DNA from: Pterobdella sp. o SKG-2022
Lineage: Eukaryota; Annelida; Clitellata; Hirudinida; Piscicolidae
Direction of reading: 5' to 3'
DNA length: 64,000 nt
NCBI GenBank assembly: GCA_964035795.1
Contig: OZ038327.1
Span: 4,129,651-4,193,650, forward strand
Part shown: piece after piece, positions 1 through 11,019 of the stretch
How the letters are laid out: each line of letters opens with the position of its first letter
Position numbering within the stretch: the stretch's first letter is position 1
Program-made: the position numbers and the translations under genes
Notes under the pieces: model-generated
Told to the model about the DNA's origin: nothing
What the model saw: the letters and a program-made list of their open reading frames with translations, nothing else
Databases searched by the model: none

Positions 1-206
1 TTTCTGCTTATTTCTTTGAAAAGTTTTTTTTGTTTATTTGTTTTCTAGTGTTCATTCATATTTTTTTAAAATCCAAGTGATTTTTTTCTAAAAAGCAAAT
101 CTCAACAAATAAAACAAATATCGTAATGCCTGATAATGATTCAAAAACTCACAAACTATTGTGTTCCTTTATTTCACTATATTAAGTTCGTAATTATGAT
201 TGAAAG

Positions 207-3200
207 GAAAAGAAAAAAGCAGAACTGGAAAACAAACTAACAAAAGCTAGAAGCGTTTTAAAGGAATTTACTAATGTTATTGAAGAGATGAGGAGCAAGA
301 GGTTTGTGTTTTTTGGTTTATTTTTCTGTTCTATTCATTGTTACCTGTTTATATTTACGTATTTTTTATTTTTGTTCAGTATTTAAATATTGGTATATAT
401 ACAAATGAAAAATAAATAAATAAAAAATGATAATGAAATGATTAAACAGAGACACGAAAACGACACAAGAAGCTGAAATAATGCGAAAAGTTGAGGTATA
501 ATGGATTTTCAAACTATAGCTTAGTAACGATTTCCATAAACTAATTTCTTCTACCATTCCACCATTGCTCCCACCATCACCACCACTGTGATCAGCATTC
601 CATCAAAACCACCTTCTACCACCATCATTACTCCCACCATTACCACTATCACCAGGAAAAGCAGAAGAAGTTATCGATACTGCGACAGGAAAAAGATCTT
701 CTTAATAAACAACTTTCATTGGGTGATTCGCAACTCGGTTAGTAAGGTCATTAACTTGCAAGAATAATTTAACTGATAAAAAGAAGGAATAATAAATTAA
801 AAAATGGGGAAAAACTCTGAGAAATAATAGGGAATCTAAAACAAATTATTTAGACAAAAAAAGTAATTAAGAAAAAATATTGGAAATAAAAAAAACCAGA
901 AAAGAAAAATTAAAAAGAAATAGTAGCAACAAAAATGATATCAACCGCAGACGAAACGTTCAAAATGTTGTTGAAACGCTGCAACAACAAAAAGAGTATT
1001 GTTGAGAAACTAAAAGAGCAGCTCGACAACAAGGAACAACAAATTGCCCACAAAATGGATGTTATACAACATAACAACGAAGTTGTTGCTGTAAGTTGTT
1101 GTTGCTGTTTGTTTAGTTGTTCAATTGTTATTTGTTGTTGTGAGTTGTTGGTTATTTTCAATATTTGTTGTTGTTTTTATTGTTGATCAACGACGAGTGC
1201 TGTTTAAAGCACATTGTTTCGTCACAAAATGTTATACATTAATTATTGTATTATTGGTTTTTATTGTTTCTTTTTAGATGTTGTTCTTTGACCATGAAAA
1301 GATATTCGTTTTTCTTTTTAACTTCTACGCCTGTTTTTTGCTTTCTATCTTTTCCATACCTTAATGATTTCAGTTGCTCTTTCTATGTAGTCAACGATTG
1401 AATCATAATCAATCGAAAACCTATCAATCAGCCAATTTCCCCATACCTATAGGATAAGAAAGCAGAACTTACAAATCTGATGGAAGAAGTAAAGCAACTG
1501 AAGCAGAAGATGAGAGAGAAGAGAGATGAATGGATACAGAATAAAGAGAACACACAACAGAGCTACACTCAACAAGGATACACACAGCAGTACAACACAC
1601 AACAAAAGCCGTACAGTAGTTCTGTTTGCTACAGTACCAGTGATGTTTATCAGGATTCCATCAATGATTATCAAAGGTGAGTGTGTATGTGAAATTGTTT
1701 GTTTTTTTGTATATGATTTTTACTGTACTTGAAGTTTTTTATTGAATTTAAATAAATTTTTCCTTCCATGCTTCCTGGATCAGTTTCGATTCAAAAGGTG
1801 AGTTCACATTTATAAACACAATAAAAAATAAGCTAAGAAAGAAACATTAAAAAAAATTCCAAAAATAAATAGAAACATAAATAAAAATTAACACAGGCAC
1901 AAACAGACAGATATACAGGGCTCTTTTTGACTTCTCAGCTCGTTCTGCAGACGAACTATCATTTATGGCGGGAGATCTTGTTTTTGTTAGTATTATTATT
2001 CTTTTTTTTTATTTAGAAACACGAATTTTTATTTTTTTTCTATTATTTAAGTAAATGAATAAAATCATAGTTTTTATCTGATGTTTTGCTTTTCTTTTGT
2101 TCATGTTTTATATAACATTTGCTTAATTTTTATTTACCTCTCATTCATTAACATTACATTTCAATTGTATGATAAAAATTCATAAAAGAAATTAACATTC
2201 ACTTGCTAATAATTTCATAAAGTATAAACATAATAGCTAATATTTATTCAAATTAAAACAAATAATTATCTTGAGTTAAATAAAGAAATTGAATTTTATT
2301 CGGTAGGTGGACACGGCATCTGTGGGGGTGGAGGAAGGGTGGTTGAGAGGGTCTATTAGAGGTTTCTTTAATATTAATCTCATGAATCATTATCAATCTA
2401 CCTTGTTTATAATTATAACTATTTTATTAATGACCAACAATCTACTAATGGTATTTTATCTAGGAAGTGAAGGTGTGTTTCCTGAATCTTACGTGGAAAA
2501 GGTTACAGAAGATATAAGGTGAGAAGGATGATGGTAATGAGAATGGTGATAGTGGTGTTGATGATAATAGTTATAATAATGATGATAACAAAATAACAAT
2601 TAAATATGTTCAGACCTACTGAAGAAGTAGCAGCCGATTATCCTGAAGGTGAATTCAACACATGAATAGAAAATCATACATATACATGTAAAATAGAAAA
2701 TAACATTTAAACAAAAACATAAAAAAAACCATGAATACACACAAACGTACAATTAAAGCACTTACACATTTTTAAGATAAACACACAAAAACACACAAAT
2801 GTACAACAAAACAAACTTAAAAATACTCAAAACATACAGAAACTGATAAATACATCGCCTTATACGACTACACGTCGACCGAACCTGGTGACTTGAACTT
2901 CAAAGAAGGTCAAGTAATCACTGTGACCCAGAAAGACTCTGATTGGTGGAGTGGTAACCTAGGAAACCAAAGCGGAGTGTTTCCCGCCAATTTCGTCGCA
3001 CCTGCGCCGGTGAGTTTGAGTTGTAGGAGTTTATCATTGTTTTTATACATTACTTTCATTTTTATGGGCCGTCAGATGATTATTTAAGATTTCGGTGTTT
3101 TGCTGAAAATACTACGATGGCATTTTATAATAAAATTTTTATTTAAGAAATAGTTATAATTTAATTTCGAATACTTTTTCAAACCTTAGAAACAGCCTGC

Positions 3201-5097
3201 TGTGCCTAGTGCTCCAACGAAAGCTAACGTGAGTGTCTATCTAATCATCTACTTTTCTCTCTCTCCTTCTCTTTCTCTCCCTATCTATCAATCTATTTAT
3301 CTATCTAACTATATTTTCACAGAGGGGTCCAAAGTTATTGATTCTCAAGAAACCTGGTTTGTCATCATTCACAATAACAACGATCAAATATTATCATCAA
3401 ATAATTAAAACAGCATCTAAATACCCATTCAATGATTTTTCTCTTCTAACATATTCACTACAACAATTTTTCAACCGAATAACTGTCAACTCATCTCCAT
3501 CGCCCACTAACTCCACTTGCCATTAATACTTTCATTTTCCCCAACCAACCTTTGTTCTCACCAACTTTTTCACCTTTTCCTATTCCAGAAATAGCCACAT
3601 GTATAGCTGCTTACAAGGCCACCAGTGAAGACCAGCTCACCCTACAAGCAGGTCATTTGATCCAGGTCAAGTGCAAGTCTCAGAATGGCTGGTGGCAAGG
3701 AGAGTTACAGGTTAATAAAATAAATAATAATAATAATAATAACAATCAGCCATAAGAAAAATAATGCAAATTTTAAGAATAATAATAAAAATAATAGTTA
3801 TAAACATAACCTTTGAAAAAATAATGCAAGTATTACTAATAAAGATAATTGAAAAATTAATAATACTCTTCATCCTAATCATAGAGGGGAAAAATCACAA
3901 TAAAATTATAATATAGATAAAAAAATAATAAATAGGTCAGAGGTCAACAACGTAAGACAGGGTGGTTCCCCTCTTCCTTCGTCAAGACCCTGGGCAAGTC
4001 TAGACATTCAGCCGACTGTTTTGTACGTTTGAATGTCTTTCTATGTTTCTTTGTGTGTACGTTTGTGTTTTTTGTGTATTTAGATGTATGTTTATTTGTC
4101 TATTTGCGTTTTTTTTATTTCTTTTTTTACACTTTTTTTTGAGTTATTTTGCTTTTTTTGAACTTTGTTTGGGATTAGATTTGTGAATCTTTAAATATGT
4201 GTTTGGGTTCATGTTCGAGTGTGTTTCACCATGAATATTTTGTATAGCTGGTATGTTGTGTCGTGTTATCTGTTGAACATGCTCTAGTTCTTATAGTCGT
4301 AATTTGTTTAATTTGACTTAGTTGTTTTGTCTTAACGTAAAGGAATACATCTATTCACCACTTAGCCACACACCACACAGAAATTTGTTGGAAAAACTAT
4401 TTCTAACTCTCACTAGCTATAAACACGTTTTTAATATTGAACTATCTATATTCAGTTCTCAGTTGTTATAAGCTTACAAACACACATCAAACCAACAGAA
4501 CTCTGAAAAACCTCAGCACCCCAAAGTACCGCTAGCTCCTGCTCCTGGTAGTAATGAGAATATTTTATAATATGGGATAAAAAATTAAATTGATGCATGT
4601 TGGATATATATAAAATAACAAGATGTAATGAAGTATAAAAAAATTTTGAACCGGACAGACATTAATAATCCTAACGTAAAAAAGTTATTATTGTACGATT
4701 ATAGTTTATAAATTAACTGATTATCGCTAATAGTTAATATATTGACCCACATTGAACACACAGAAAAGAAAATAGCTCTTTACGACTTTTCTTCCGACCG
4801 TGCAGACGAACTGAACTTCAAAAAAGGTATGACGTCATAAAAAAAAATTAAATAAAATAATTTTTTATATGACGTCAAAAAATAATGAGTATCATGAAAG
4901 TAAGCAATTTATTGCGTCAAAACAATAATTAGATAAATAAGCAGTCAAAAAAATGAAGCTGACGTCAAAAACATTGAAATAACGTCACAGGTGATGTCAT
5001 AACGCTGATCTCCAAGTGGCACAGTGATTGGTGGAGTGGAGAATTGAACGGGATGCAGGGAATTTTTCCCGCCAATTTCGTCACTGATCATCACTAA
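207..5097 (+). CDS. Intersectin-like endocytic scaffold, 3' portion (coiled coil plus four SH3 domains)
   Basis: Eighteen exons join in one phase-consistent frame with GT-AG introns: 207-301, 450-495, 656-737, 924-1090, 1453-1676, 1784-1797 (a 14-nt microexon), 1897-1985, 2307-2361, 2464-2518, 2614-2648, 2840-3009, 3190-3228, 3323-3356, 3589-3710, 3936-4022, 4500-4548, 4764-4826, 4991-5097 (TAA). The first five exons encode a Lys/Glu/Gln-rich coiled coil. Then come SH3 modules with the ALYDF, DWW/GWW and G-[VIW]-FP motifs: exons 7-9, exon 11, exons 14-15 and exons 17-18. By sequence they match intersectin SH3A, SH3C, SH3D and SH3E; SH3B is absent, since only a linker of about a dozen residues separates A from C. 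Intersectins link clathrin endocytosis to dynamin, synaptojanin and actin regulators. Translation stops right after the last SH3, so this is a short form without DH-PH-C2. The EH domains must lie upstream of the window. Exon borders are my own reading; the start of exon 4 could be 924 or 927. Confidence 0.88.
4827..4990. promoter_or_regulatory. Last intersectin intron packed with CRE palindromes
   Basis: This 164-nt intron contains three perfect TGACGTCA octamers (4830-4837, 4870-4877, 4960-4967) and a related AACGTCAC at 4981-4988, just before the 3' splice site. TGACGTCA is the binding site of CREB/CREM/ATF bZIP factors. Whether it acts as an enhancer is inference. Confidence 0.5.
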
Positions 5098-6811
5098 TCT
5101 GTAAAAGAAAATGTAAAAGATCATGAAAAAGAAGGAGTAAAAAAGATTATGAGAATATAAAAAAAAGAAAAAATGATGAAAGAAAAATTTATAATGATGA
5201 AAAGGAAGGTGATAAAAAAATAAAAATGTTAATGTCATCAAAAAAAAGTAGCATAACGATGGTAATGAATAAATTTAGAAAAAGGAAATAGACAAAAGCA
5301 AAAAAAAAATACGCTTGCAATTTCAATAGTTATGAGATATAGATCAGTATTTTGAGATAAGAGGAAAAAAGATTACAAAAAGCATATGAAGTAGTGTTAA
5401 TGATAGGAATTGGTGAGATGAGTATGAGAGACTATGTTTTTCAAACCAAACATGAATATCCAGATCAAAAACAATATGCCAAGTTTATTCAAGTCAAATT
5501 ATCAAGGAGAGATACACTTGTATATTATATTAAAATAGTGGTTAATTATTTTGTCAGATATAACTTTAAATATTGTTGGTGATGGTCGTTGTTAGTGTTT
5601 CAATATACTGAACATTGTCTTACTAACTAATAACTAGTTGTTTCATTCCCTATGCTTTCAATAGTATTTATACTAAAATTTCATTTTTAATACTAACCGT
5701 ACAGCAATTATGTTATCACTACTATTTCTGCCACTCAATAGTAACTACTGCTAGTGATAAGGGTACCATTTCTAATGCTTGTACCACAAGTGTTAATTTT
5801 ATTTTGACTACTTTATTAACAATAGTATTTTAAAAAAATAGCATTAGCACTGCTAATTCTACCACTACTACTGTTAATTAAAGAACTTGTTCTTTTGTTT
5901 GAGTGCTATTTCTTATTCTCATACTAGTACTGAAAATCTTTTTGTTTTGTTATTACTTATAGAATCGTTGTTGTGCTTAGGTTAAATAGTTAGATCTGAA
6001 TTTTTAGCAAATTTTTCTGTATTTTTGAATTTTTTCAAAAACTTATTGACAAAAAAACGTTTGAGAGTTCAAATTATAATCAGAAATAAATGAAATGAAC
6101 ATTATATCATTCTTATTGAAAGAAGAAATGTTCAAATTTAAAAAATGTTTAAATCTCATATTATAGCAAAGAAGAATTTCAACACAAGAGTGTCTGGAAG
6201 TTCAAAAAAAGGTAAAAAAGGAAATAAATCACATTTTGTATATTTTCATGAAATTCGAGATGTTTAAGGTTTAACTTTCAAGTTTTTTAGTAATGGTTTT
6301 GACTATATATTCATAGAATAAATTTAGAAGTTTGGTTTAAATATATATATATGGCTTTTCAGAGATATCGTATGTATTTTTCTTCAATATTTTGTAACGA
6401 AAACATCAAATAAGAGGAATTTTTAATACCTTTATTAAGAATCAAAAGCTTTAATTTTCGATAAGTTCAGCCTTATCATGAAACGTTAGCGAACCTTGAT
6501 GTTTTTTGTTACAAAAAATTGATGTCTCTTTTTTGTTTTTTTTCCAGCTTGTTATTAACTTAGTATCATTTTCAAGAGATTATATTTTATTATTTAACGA
6601 TGATTCCATTGCATTTTACTGATGCATGTTTTTTTTACCTATCAACTACATCACTTCTAAGACAATAACAACAACTCTTTTCTGACCTATGTTGTCAAAG
6701 AAGAGAATGAACTTAAAGTTGTTAGTTCCCAGTTTCTAAGTCATAAAACATGCGATGCACGATTGCTTGACTATCCTTTGTTGTAACTATCATTTTTATT
6801 TAATTTCAAAA
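5098..6811. other. Intergenic, AT-rich, no gene seen
   Basis: This is the 3' flank of the intersectin gene. Short open frames here lack codon structure, splice context or family similarity. Nothing else was recognised. Confidence 0.6.
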
Positions 6812-6886
6812 CATGATAATAATAATAATAATAATATTCTACGAAGTTTAGTTATAGTAATGTTTAACCCAGGAAGTTTCAAGATG
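6812..6886 (-). repeat. Dispersed repeat with (ATT)n tail, copy 1
   Basis: An (AAT)n run is followed by a block containing TCTACGAAGTTTA and AACCCAGGAAGTTTCAA. Nearly the same block, again next to AAT repeats, occurs at 21507-21566 inside a LINE remnant. Read on the minus strand it looks like the 3' end of a retroelement with an ATT microsatellite tail. Confidence 0.55.
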
Positions 6887-6949
6887 AAAGCTATTTTCAT
6901 TATTTTATATTTTTTTTTATAATTTTTTATTTTGATTGAGTAGTGGTAA

Positions 6950-7423
6950 ATAAAAAAACATGGAAGTGTTTATGTGGTTGCCAAAACTGTCGAAGACCTG
7001 AAAAGAAATGGGATGGACTACTTTGGTAAGCACAAAACATTTAATGTGGAGGTGTATAGTATGCGGCTTACCACATAATGCCCAAGCCCACCTGATGCTA
7101 TTGAACTTCCTTTAAAATCATCATTGTTGAATAAATAGCTATTTTATTCGACCTCATGGTCTTGAATGAATGAAATTGTAACGTAAACTCATTTCGTTGA
7201 ATTTATTAACTTATGCACTAGTTTGACAGTTTGCAATCTTTTGATTATTTATTTAAGCAAAGCATGGAATAATTTTTTTTTTCATATCCAACAACCCATA
7301 ATGTATCGCCTCAAAAACACAATAAGAAGGAGACCAAACACCAGTCTCTTAACAACCATCCGAAGAGAGCTAAAAAGCCATGAAATCACATTCAAAGAAA
7401 CATTTGAACTGTCTCAATGTTGA
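6950..7423 (+). mobile_element. Possible decayed retroelement tail
   Basis: Broken frames give peptides such as EDLKRNGMDYFGKHK and, at 7300-7420, RRRPNTSLLTTIRRELKSHE. The second resembles the basic GRP-rich C-terminal tail of LINE reverse transcriptase proteins. There are stops between the blocks and no reverse transcriptase core is visible. This is a weak call; it could be chance coding potential. Confidence 0.25.
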
Positions 7424-7996
7424 TGAAAAAAAATGTTGGTTTGAGAGTTTTTGTTCTGGTTGAAGCATGAGTGTTGAGAAGGGTTAGTATTGAATAAAGA
7501 AGCTTATGCTTCAGTGGAGGTGACGTTAGAGTTGAAAAGTGATGCATTATTTAAATCCTTGTTGAAGCTTTTTCAGTTTCTTTTGTTAATTTTTTTATAT
7601 TTGATGATTGATGGGTTGGAATTGGTTTCATAAAAATAAATCGTTAAAATGATGAGGGGAAAGACTATTTTTCGCGGATTTCATAAAAAAATAAATGAAT
7701 CTAAAATTCATCGTTTTTATGTGAAAATAATAAAAGATTTGGCTAAAAAATCTTACTTAAAAACAATTTTTGATTAAACAATTTTGAAAATTTTTTTCAA
7801 GTCTTATTACATTTATTTTTATAATTGAAGCAAAAAGATGATGAAATGTTCATTAGTTTGAGTAGCAAAATAAATCATATTTAGTATTGGAAAAAAAAAT
7901 GTCTCGTGTCTAATCATATTACAAAGTCATAGCCATAAGTTTTGAAAATCTTCAAAAAAAATAACTTTACAAGGTAGGTAATCAAAAAAGACCTTA
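7424..7996. other. Intergenic, nothing recognised
   Basis: AT-rich sequence between the possible retroelement tail and the 3' end of the serpin on the opposite strand. No coding or RNA feature is supported. Confidence 0.5.
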
Positions 7997-8754
7997 TCAT
8001 TGGCCAGTATATCTCCCAATGAGATATATCAGTTTATCTGTATTTTGGCATATAATGAAGAAAAAAGGCCGGTTGGCATGGAAAAAGACAGGAGGCCTAG
8101 AATGGTAGGATCTTACATAAACTACTGAGGTACCAGTGGCACAAGCAGGTTCGGCTCCTTCTTCACTCACCTTGACAAAAAAATTTGTGAATAATTTTAG
8201 AAACAAAATGTTTTTCAGTTGGAGATGTGAAAGTTAAATTAGCCTTTGAACGATCAAAAAAATCATTTATTCCTAATGCTTTCAGGTCTTCATTCAGTTC
8301 ATAAGACGCTTCCACTTTAAACTTTGGTAGAATTATGTCAACTGCAGTTGGGAAAAATACGAGAGAAGCGAGTTGCACTGCAGTAATTTTTCGTTCCAAA
8401 TTTTCTAATTTCACTCCAATCTTTGGTATTAATATCAAAAAACTGAATTGATCCCATTTGTATGGCAACTCCAAGGCAGCTAACTTGATTTCACTGATGT
8501 AGGTACAATTATAATAACCTTCTGTGTTCATCATGGCCATTTTGATAACAGCGCCTCCATCCACGTAGAAATTTTGCTTTTTTGTTTTTTTAAAATCAAA
8601 TTTGTATTTCCAATCTCCTTTCAAATAAGTAGCGTTAGCAACAACAAACTCAGTTTCAGCATCAAAATCAGAAGGTCTGAAAAGCTCTTTTATTTTGTTT
8701 TTTGTGACGCTAGCTACCCAGTTATTGATAGTTGTACTTGCCTTTTCTTGCTCT
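7997..8754 (-). pseudogene. Serpin C-terminal portion with a one-base frameshift
   Basis: Reading the minus strand from a TTTCAG splice acceptor at 8755, the frame gives classic serpin blocks: INNWVASVTKNKI, VANATYLKGDW, a KMAMMNTEG strand, LELPYKWDQFSFLILIPK, and DIILPKFKVEASYELNEDL. The hinge SEEGAE and the distal FFHANRPFFF and IYLIGRYTGQ-stop follow in another frame. The shift lies at a run of seven A on the plus strand (8177-8183); one base fewer would restore continuity. The reactive loop has Pro at about P12 and Cys at P10 instead of the usual small residues, which argues against efficient inhibition; P1 would be near a Val-Arg pair. The N-terminal half (roughly 180 residues) was not found upstream, so this is either a truncated pseudogene or a real gene with distant exons and a homopolymer sequencing error. 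Confidence 0.8.
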
Positions 8755-9194
8755 CTGAAACAGTTGAAAATTTTTTGAACATACTTGTATTTGTTATATA
8801 AATATTTTCCAAGAAATTTTCATGAAGAAATTTTTTTTTCTAGAAGACAATTCTGTTAAAAAGTTCAAAACTTTATGTCATTTATAAAAAAAGCTCAACT
8901 CGTGAATTTTTTAACTTCCTATTGAAAATAAAAAAGTTGATTTTCTTCTCATAAATGTAGCTTCACTTTTGAATTCATGATCATATATTTTTGATATTGA
9001 TTATTTTTAAAGCGGCAAAAGCTTCACGTGTGAAAAGTCAACAACTAGTATCATGATAACTAAGTAGTTTCTGGAATGAACTTTCATTCAAAAGTACGTT
9101 TCAAATTGAGTATATATGAGAAATTTTGTTTACTTCATAAAAAATCTTGGAACTTTGAAATGAAAAGTACCAAAAGTGAATCTTTATTTTAACT
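8755..9194. other. Serpin upstream flank or intron
   Basis: If the serpin is spliced, this is the intron before the visible exon. No N-terminal serpin exon is recognisable here on the minus strand. Confidence 0.4.
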
Positions 9195-9545
9195 TTAAAT
9201 ATAGACTGTATTCACTGGGAAAAAACAGTTGAAATGACAAGCACTTTACGCTTACTATAGAAAGCTTAACGTTTTTTATTCTAACCAATAAGATTGAAGC
9301 AGATTTGGACCAGATTTTTTTATTTGCAATTTCTCCCGCTAGAAAAGACTTTTAAAGGTATTATTCAAATTAAAACTTAGCAAAACAAAACCAAAACAAT
9401 GTTTTCTTAGTATAAAAAATAGCAAATAGAAAAAACGTGGTCCAAATCTGCTTCAATCCTATTGGTCAAAGTAATAAACGTTATGCTTTCTATAGTAAAA
9501 ATAAAGTGCTTATCATTTCAACTGATCTTTGCTCAGAGAATACAA
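9195..9545. mobile_element. MITE with long imperfect terminal inverted repeats
   Basis: The left arm (about 9195-9350) contains GTTGAAATGACAAGCACTTT and GATTGAAGCAGATTTGGACC. The right arm (about 9420-9545) carries the reverse complement of both with few mismatches. Arms of over 100 bp surround a short AT-rich loop, and no coding capacity exists. The exact ends and the target duplication are unclear. Confidence 0.7.
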
Positions 9546-9704
9546 TTTATTTATTAAGCACGCTTTTGAGAAAATTAATTTTTCAAAACTTTTAACTTCG
9601 ATTTATATAAGAACCCGGAAAAGTAATCTACTAAACTCATTACAAATCAAGAACTTCAACAAATCCATTTCTTAACTTCCCTTTCAAGAACCTTCAATCA
9701 ATCA

Positions 9705-9780
9705 TGGGACTGTAACGTTGACAACGTGAGTTATGCAAATGAGCAAGAAGGCATTGAAAAATGATTATTCCAACTATTGA
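9705..9780 (+). repeat. Dispersed GTGAGTTATGCAAA repeat, copy 1
   Basis: A block with TGGGACTGTAACGTTGACAA followed by CGTGAGTTATGCAAATGAGC. Related copies lie at 29889, 45353 and 54893. It contains a strong 5' splice-site-like CGTGAGT and an octamer-like ATGCAAAT. Its identity is unknown. Confidence 0.55.
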
Positions 9781-11019
9781 GCTTTTCAAATTTTATTTAA
9801 AAAAAAATTAATTTTTTTTTCTGAATTCTCAAAAAAAATTTAAACTTCAAAAATTATGTGAGTAGTATGAAAACTAGAAATATATTTTTAAAATAACATT
9901 CTAGATTTTTAAAATAATTTCTATAAAAAATAAATCTGACAAAAACCCTTCATATGTAAAAAAAAGATATTGGAACATTTATTCGAGTTCAAAATCAAAA
10001 AAAAATTTTTTCAAAAAAGATTAAATAGAAAGAAATTTTTGAAAAAAAGTAGGCATACAGGGTTCGAAGTTACTATACGACTACTTCAGTTTATTATATT
10101 TCTCGTTAGCTCACTCGTAATTTTTGTATTATGTTTTTAATATAAAAAAAGACTAAGTTTTTTACTTGCATTTATTTTAAAGTTTTGAATATAAAACCCA
10201 AAAGATCATATTTCTGAAAACAAGATGAGAAATTGCTACATGACCACTTGTTAATCCCACATAGTTTCATAGATACAGACATTGAACAAACTCATTATGG
10301 ATTGTAATTGTGTATGAGCATATGGGAATATATATATAAAGAGGAAAAATGATTCATTTTTTATTCCATTTGTCTACAAAAATGCCGCCTGAAAGTCAAT
10401 TGAAAACGGATTAATAAACCAAGATTTTGGTTTTTGATCAGATCAGAAAGTAAAAAACAAAAATAAAATAATTCCAAAGCTTTCTAACAGACTATAGAAC
10501 CATTTAAAAAAAGAAAAAACTAGATTGACCATAGTACCACAAGGAAGTTGAGTTGTGAAATTAGTATGGGTGCAAAACAAGTGAATAAAATGCAAATAGA
10601 GAAAAGAAGACTTTTTCCTACATGACATGTTTGAAAAATTTTGTATTCCTCACAGTAATTTCAGTTTTTCAAGCGAAAAAGTGTCATTTCAAGTTAAATT
10701 CATTACACGACCTTATAACTTTTCTATTACCCCTATCTATAAAGAAATCAATACATGTAATAGAAATTAATTTAAATTATCATTTAAAAAAGTTTTGATA
10801 ATATTTTTTAATTTTTAAACACTCAAAATTAATTTAGAATTAGGGTAAAAACTTCACATTTAATAATAAGCAAAACAAAATAAATAAACAAATAACATGG
10901 TGAAAAATAATCGGAAAAAATAACATTAAAAATTATAAAAGTTATTTTACTTAAAAAAAATTGACGAAATAAATAATTTCAATAAAATTTTCAAATCTTA
11001 ATTGAAAAATTGAAATATT
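9781..11019. other. A1 upstream region
   Basis: AT-rich. The last 180 bp resemble the region before A2 (about 39210-39320), including AATAAGCAAAACAAA and a GGTGAAAAATAATC-like stretch, so this is probably the A1 promoter. Only a weak half-site TTGACG (about 10962) recalls the motif found at the other cassette genes. Confidence 0.45.

Noticed and set aside
910..1186. Separate small genes at 0.9-1.7 kb
   Set aside because: The plus-strand frames are exons of the intersectin-like gene; the minus-strand ones are their complement.
5394..5582. Small ORF after intersectin
   Set aside because: It has no paralogue, no splice or promoter context and no recognisable domain; its length is expected by chance.
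9705..9780. Annotating the dispersed repeat as a spliced-leader RNA
   Set aside because: No Sm site or clear stem-loops could be identified by eye, and copies sit next to transposon remnants; kept as a finding only.
10443..10628. Possible N-terminal serpin or membrane ORF
   Set aside because: Checked for serpin N-terminal motifs and found none; the hydrophobic string is T-rich chance sequence.
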